The translations under genes were made by a program, and so were the position numbers. Under the pieces are notes generated by a model that ran no database searches, had not been told where the DNA came from, and saw nothing but the letters and a program-made list of their open reading frames with translations. A stretch of DNA of 6,347 nt, from the NCBI RefSeq assembly GCF_040610475.1, contig NZ_JBEXMJ010000026.1:5185-11531 (forward strand), given 5' to 3'. The DNA comes from Actinopolymorpha sp. NPDC004070 (GTDB lineage Bacteria; Actinomycetota; Actinomycetes; Propionibacteriales; Actinopolymorphaceae). Every line of letters starts with the position of its first letter. Position 1 is the stretch's first letter. Shown one piece after another: positions 6,070-6,347 of the stretch.

Positions 6070-6256
6070 CCGGTGCGCTGCTCGGCGATCTCGAACGCCG
6101 CGCGGACGTCGTCCTCGTCGACGCACCGCTGCTCGGCACCATGCTCAACATGGCGCCCGCGAAGGGACCCGACGCGCGGACGTACGGCTACGGATACGAC
6201 TACTACGGCCATGGTGGCGGCCGCGACGCGGTGGTCGACGGAGTCGAGGACGGCGT
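6058..6256 (+). pseudogene. Collapsed remnant of a polysaccharide-biosynthesis tyrosine autokinase (Wzc/CpsD-like)
   Basis: Read in the frame of base 6069, this stretch gives AGALLGDLERRADVVLVDAP and then LLGTMLNMAPAKGPDARTYG and YGYDYYGH (Tyr-rich part 6183-6212). The first part matches the segment of bacterial tyrosine kinases that ends in the Walker-B-like hhhhDxP. The second resembles the extreme C-terminus of actinobacterial members, an LNxxP block followed by a Tyr-rich, autophosphorylated tail. In an intact protein roughly 50 or more residues separate the two. Here they are fused at LLG. Upstream, GTG GAG CTG CGG (6058) looks like the natural start but is in a different frame, and the Wzz domain, both membrane helices and the Walker A motif are absent. 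The intact family is usually 450-600 aa and controls chain length in Wzx/Wzy systems, fitting the neighbouring operon. The remnant may be a real deletion pseudogene or a collapsed assembly next to the poly-G run. No stop is seen before the homopolymer. Confidence 0.6.
6076..6137 (+). repeat. 11-bp direct repeat at the kinase remnant's joints
   Basis: CGCTGCTCGGC occurs at 6076-6086 and 6127-6137, 51 bp apart, and both copies encode a Leu-Leu-Gly. The second copy lies exactly where the hhhhDxP block is fused to the C-terminal block, and the first lies just after the frame change behind the MELR-like start. Such microhomology is what a deletion, or a short-overlap misassembly, would leave at its joints. 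Confidence 0.7.
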
Positions 6257-6317
6257 GGGGGGGGGGGGGGGGGGGGCGGGCCCCCCCCCCCCCCCCCCGC
6301 GGCCCCCCCCCCCCCCC
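6257..6317. other. Poly-G/poly-C low-complexity run, probable artefact
   Basis: Twenty G (6257-6276), then CGGG, then eighteen C (6281-6298), then GCGG, then fifteen C (6303-6317). G20 followed by C18 is self-complementary. Long G runs are a known no-signal artefact of two-colour sequencing chemistry, and the matching C run is what the opposite-strand reads would add. The 30 bases after it (6318-6347) contain a GGGGCG-GG-CGCCCC palindrome and nothing I can identify. No coding interpretation across this run is safe. Confidence 0.85.
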
Positions 6318-6347
6318 GGGGCGGGCGCCCCACACCGACACCGCGGC

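Noticed and set aside
5982..6341. 119-codon open frame on the minus strand at the right end
   Set aside because: Its first third is translated from the poly-G/poly-C run, and the rest is antisense to the kinase-like remnant.

Overview
The window is very GC-rich, with G or C in nearly every third codon position, Arg/Ala/Gly/Val-rich proteins and an Actinomycetota-style codon pattern. It looks like a short piece, perhaps a whole contig, from an actinomycete chromosome. I cannot name the genus. Both ends look abnormal: the left end is a pure 16-bp tandem repeat, and the right end is a run of poly-G followed by two poly-C runs that may be a sequencing or assembly artefact.

Positions 5699 down to 79 hold one leftward (minus-strand) operon of four genes with no gaps between them. 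In order of transcription they are a GT4-type glycosyltransferase (5699-4383), a Wzx-type polysaccharide flippase (4386-2968), a Wzy-type repeat-unit polymerase (2975-1326) and a second, WbuB-like GT4 glycosyltransferase (1329-79). The three junctions overlap by 4, 8 and 4 bp, so translation is probably coupled throughout. Together they form a compact cassette for a surface or secreted polysaccharide. The glycosyltransferases would extend a lipid-linked repeat unit on the cytoplasmic face, Wzx would flip it, and Wzy would polymerise it outside. No initiating phosphoglycosyltransferase and no sugar-nucleotide synthesis gene is visible here, so those functions must lie elsewhere.

Positions 5700-6057 are non-coding or leader sequence between divergent units. 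They contain a possible 37-aa leader ORF with a strong ribosome binding site, and a perfect 6-bp inverted repeat. At 6058-6256, on the plus strand, lies what I read as a collapsed remnant of a polysaccharide-biosynthesis tyrosine autokinase (Wzc/CpsD-type chain-length regulator). It has a plausible MELR-like start, one Walker-B-like block (VVLVDAP) and the family's C-terminal LGTMLN...Tyr-rich tail, joined with most of the protein missing. This would be the regulatory partner of the Wzx/Wzy system, transcribed divergently.

An unusual theme is short tandem repeats in or at the edge of every operon gene. There is a 16-bp array over the end of the last gene, clustered repeats in the Wzy N-terminus, a triplicated 18-bp unit exactly at the glycosyltransferase stop/Wzx start, a second 18-bp-spaced repeat in the Wzx N-terminus, and a 9-bp x4 repeat in the interdomain linker of the first glycosyltransferase.
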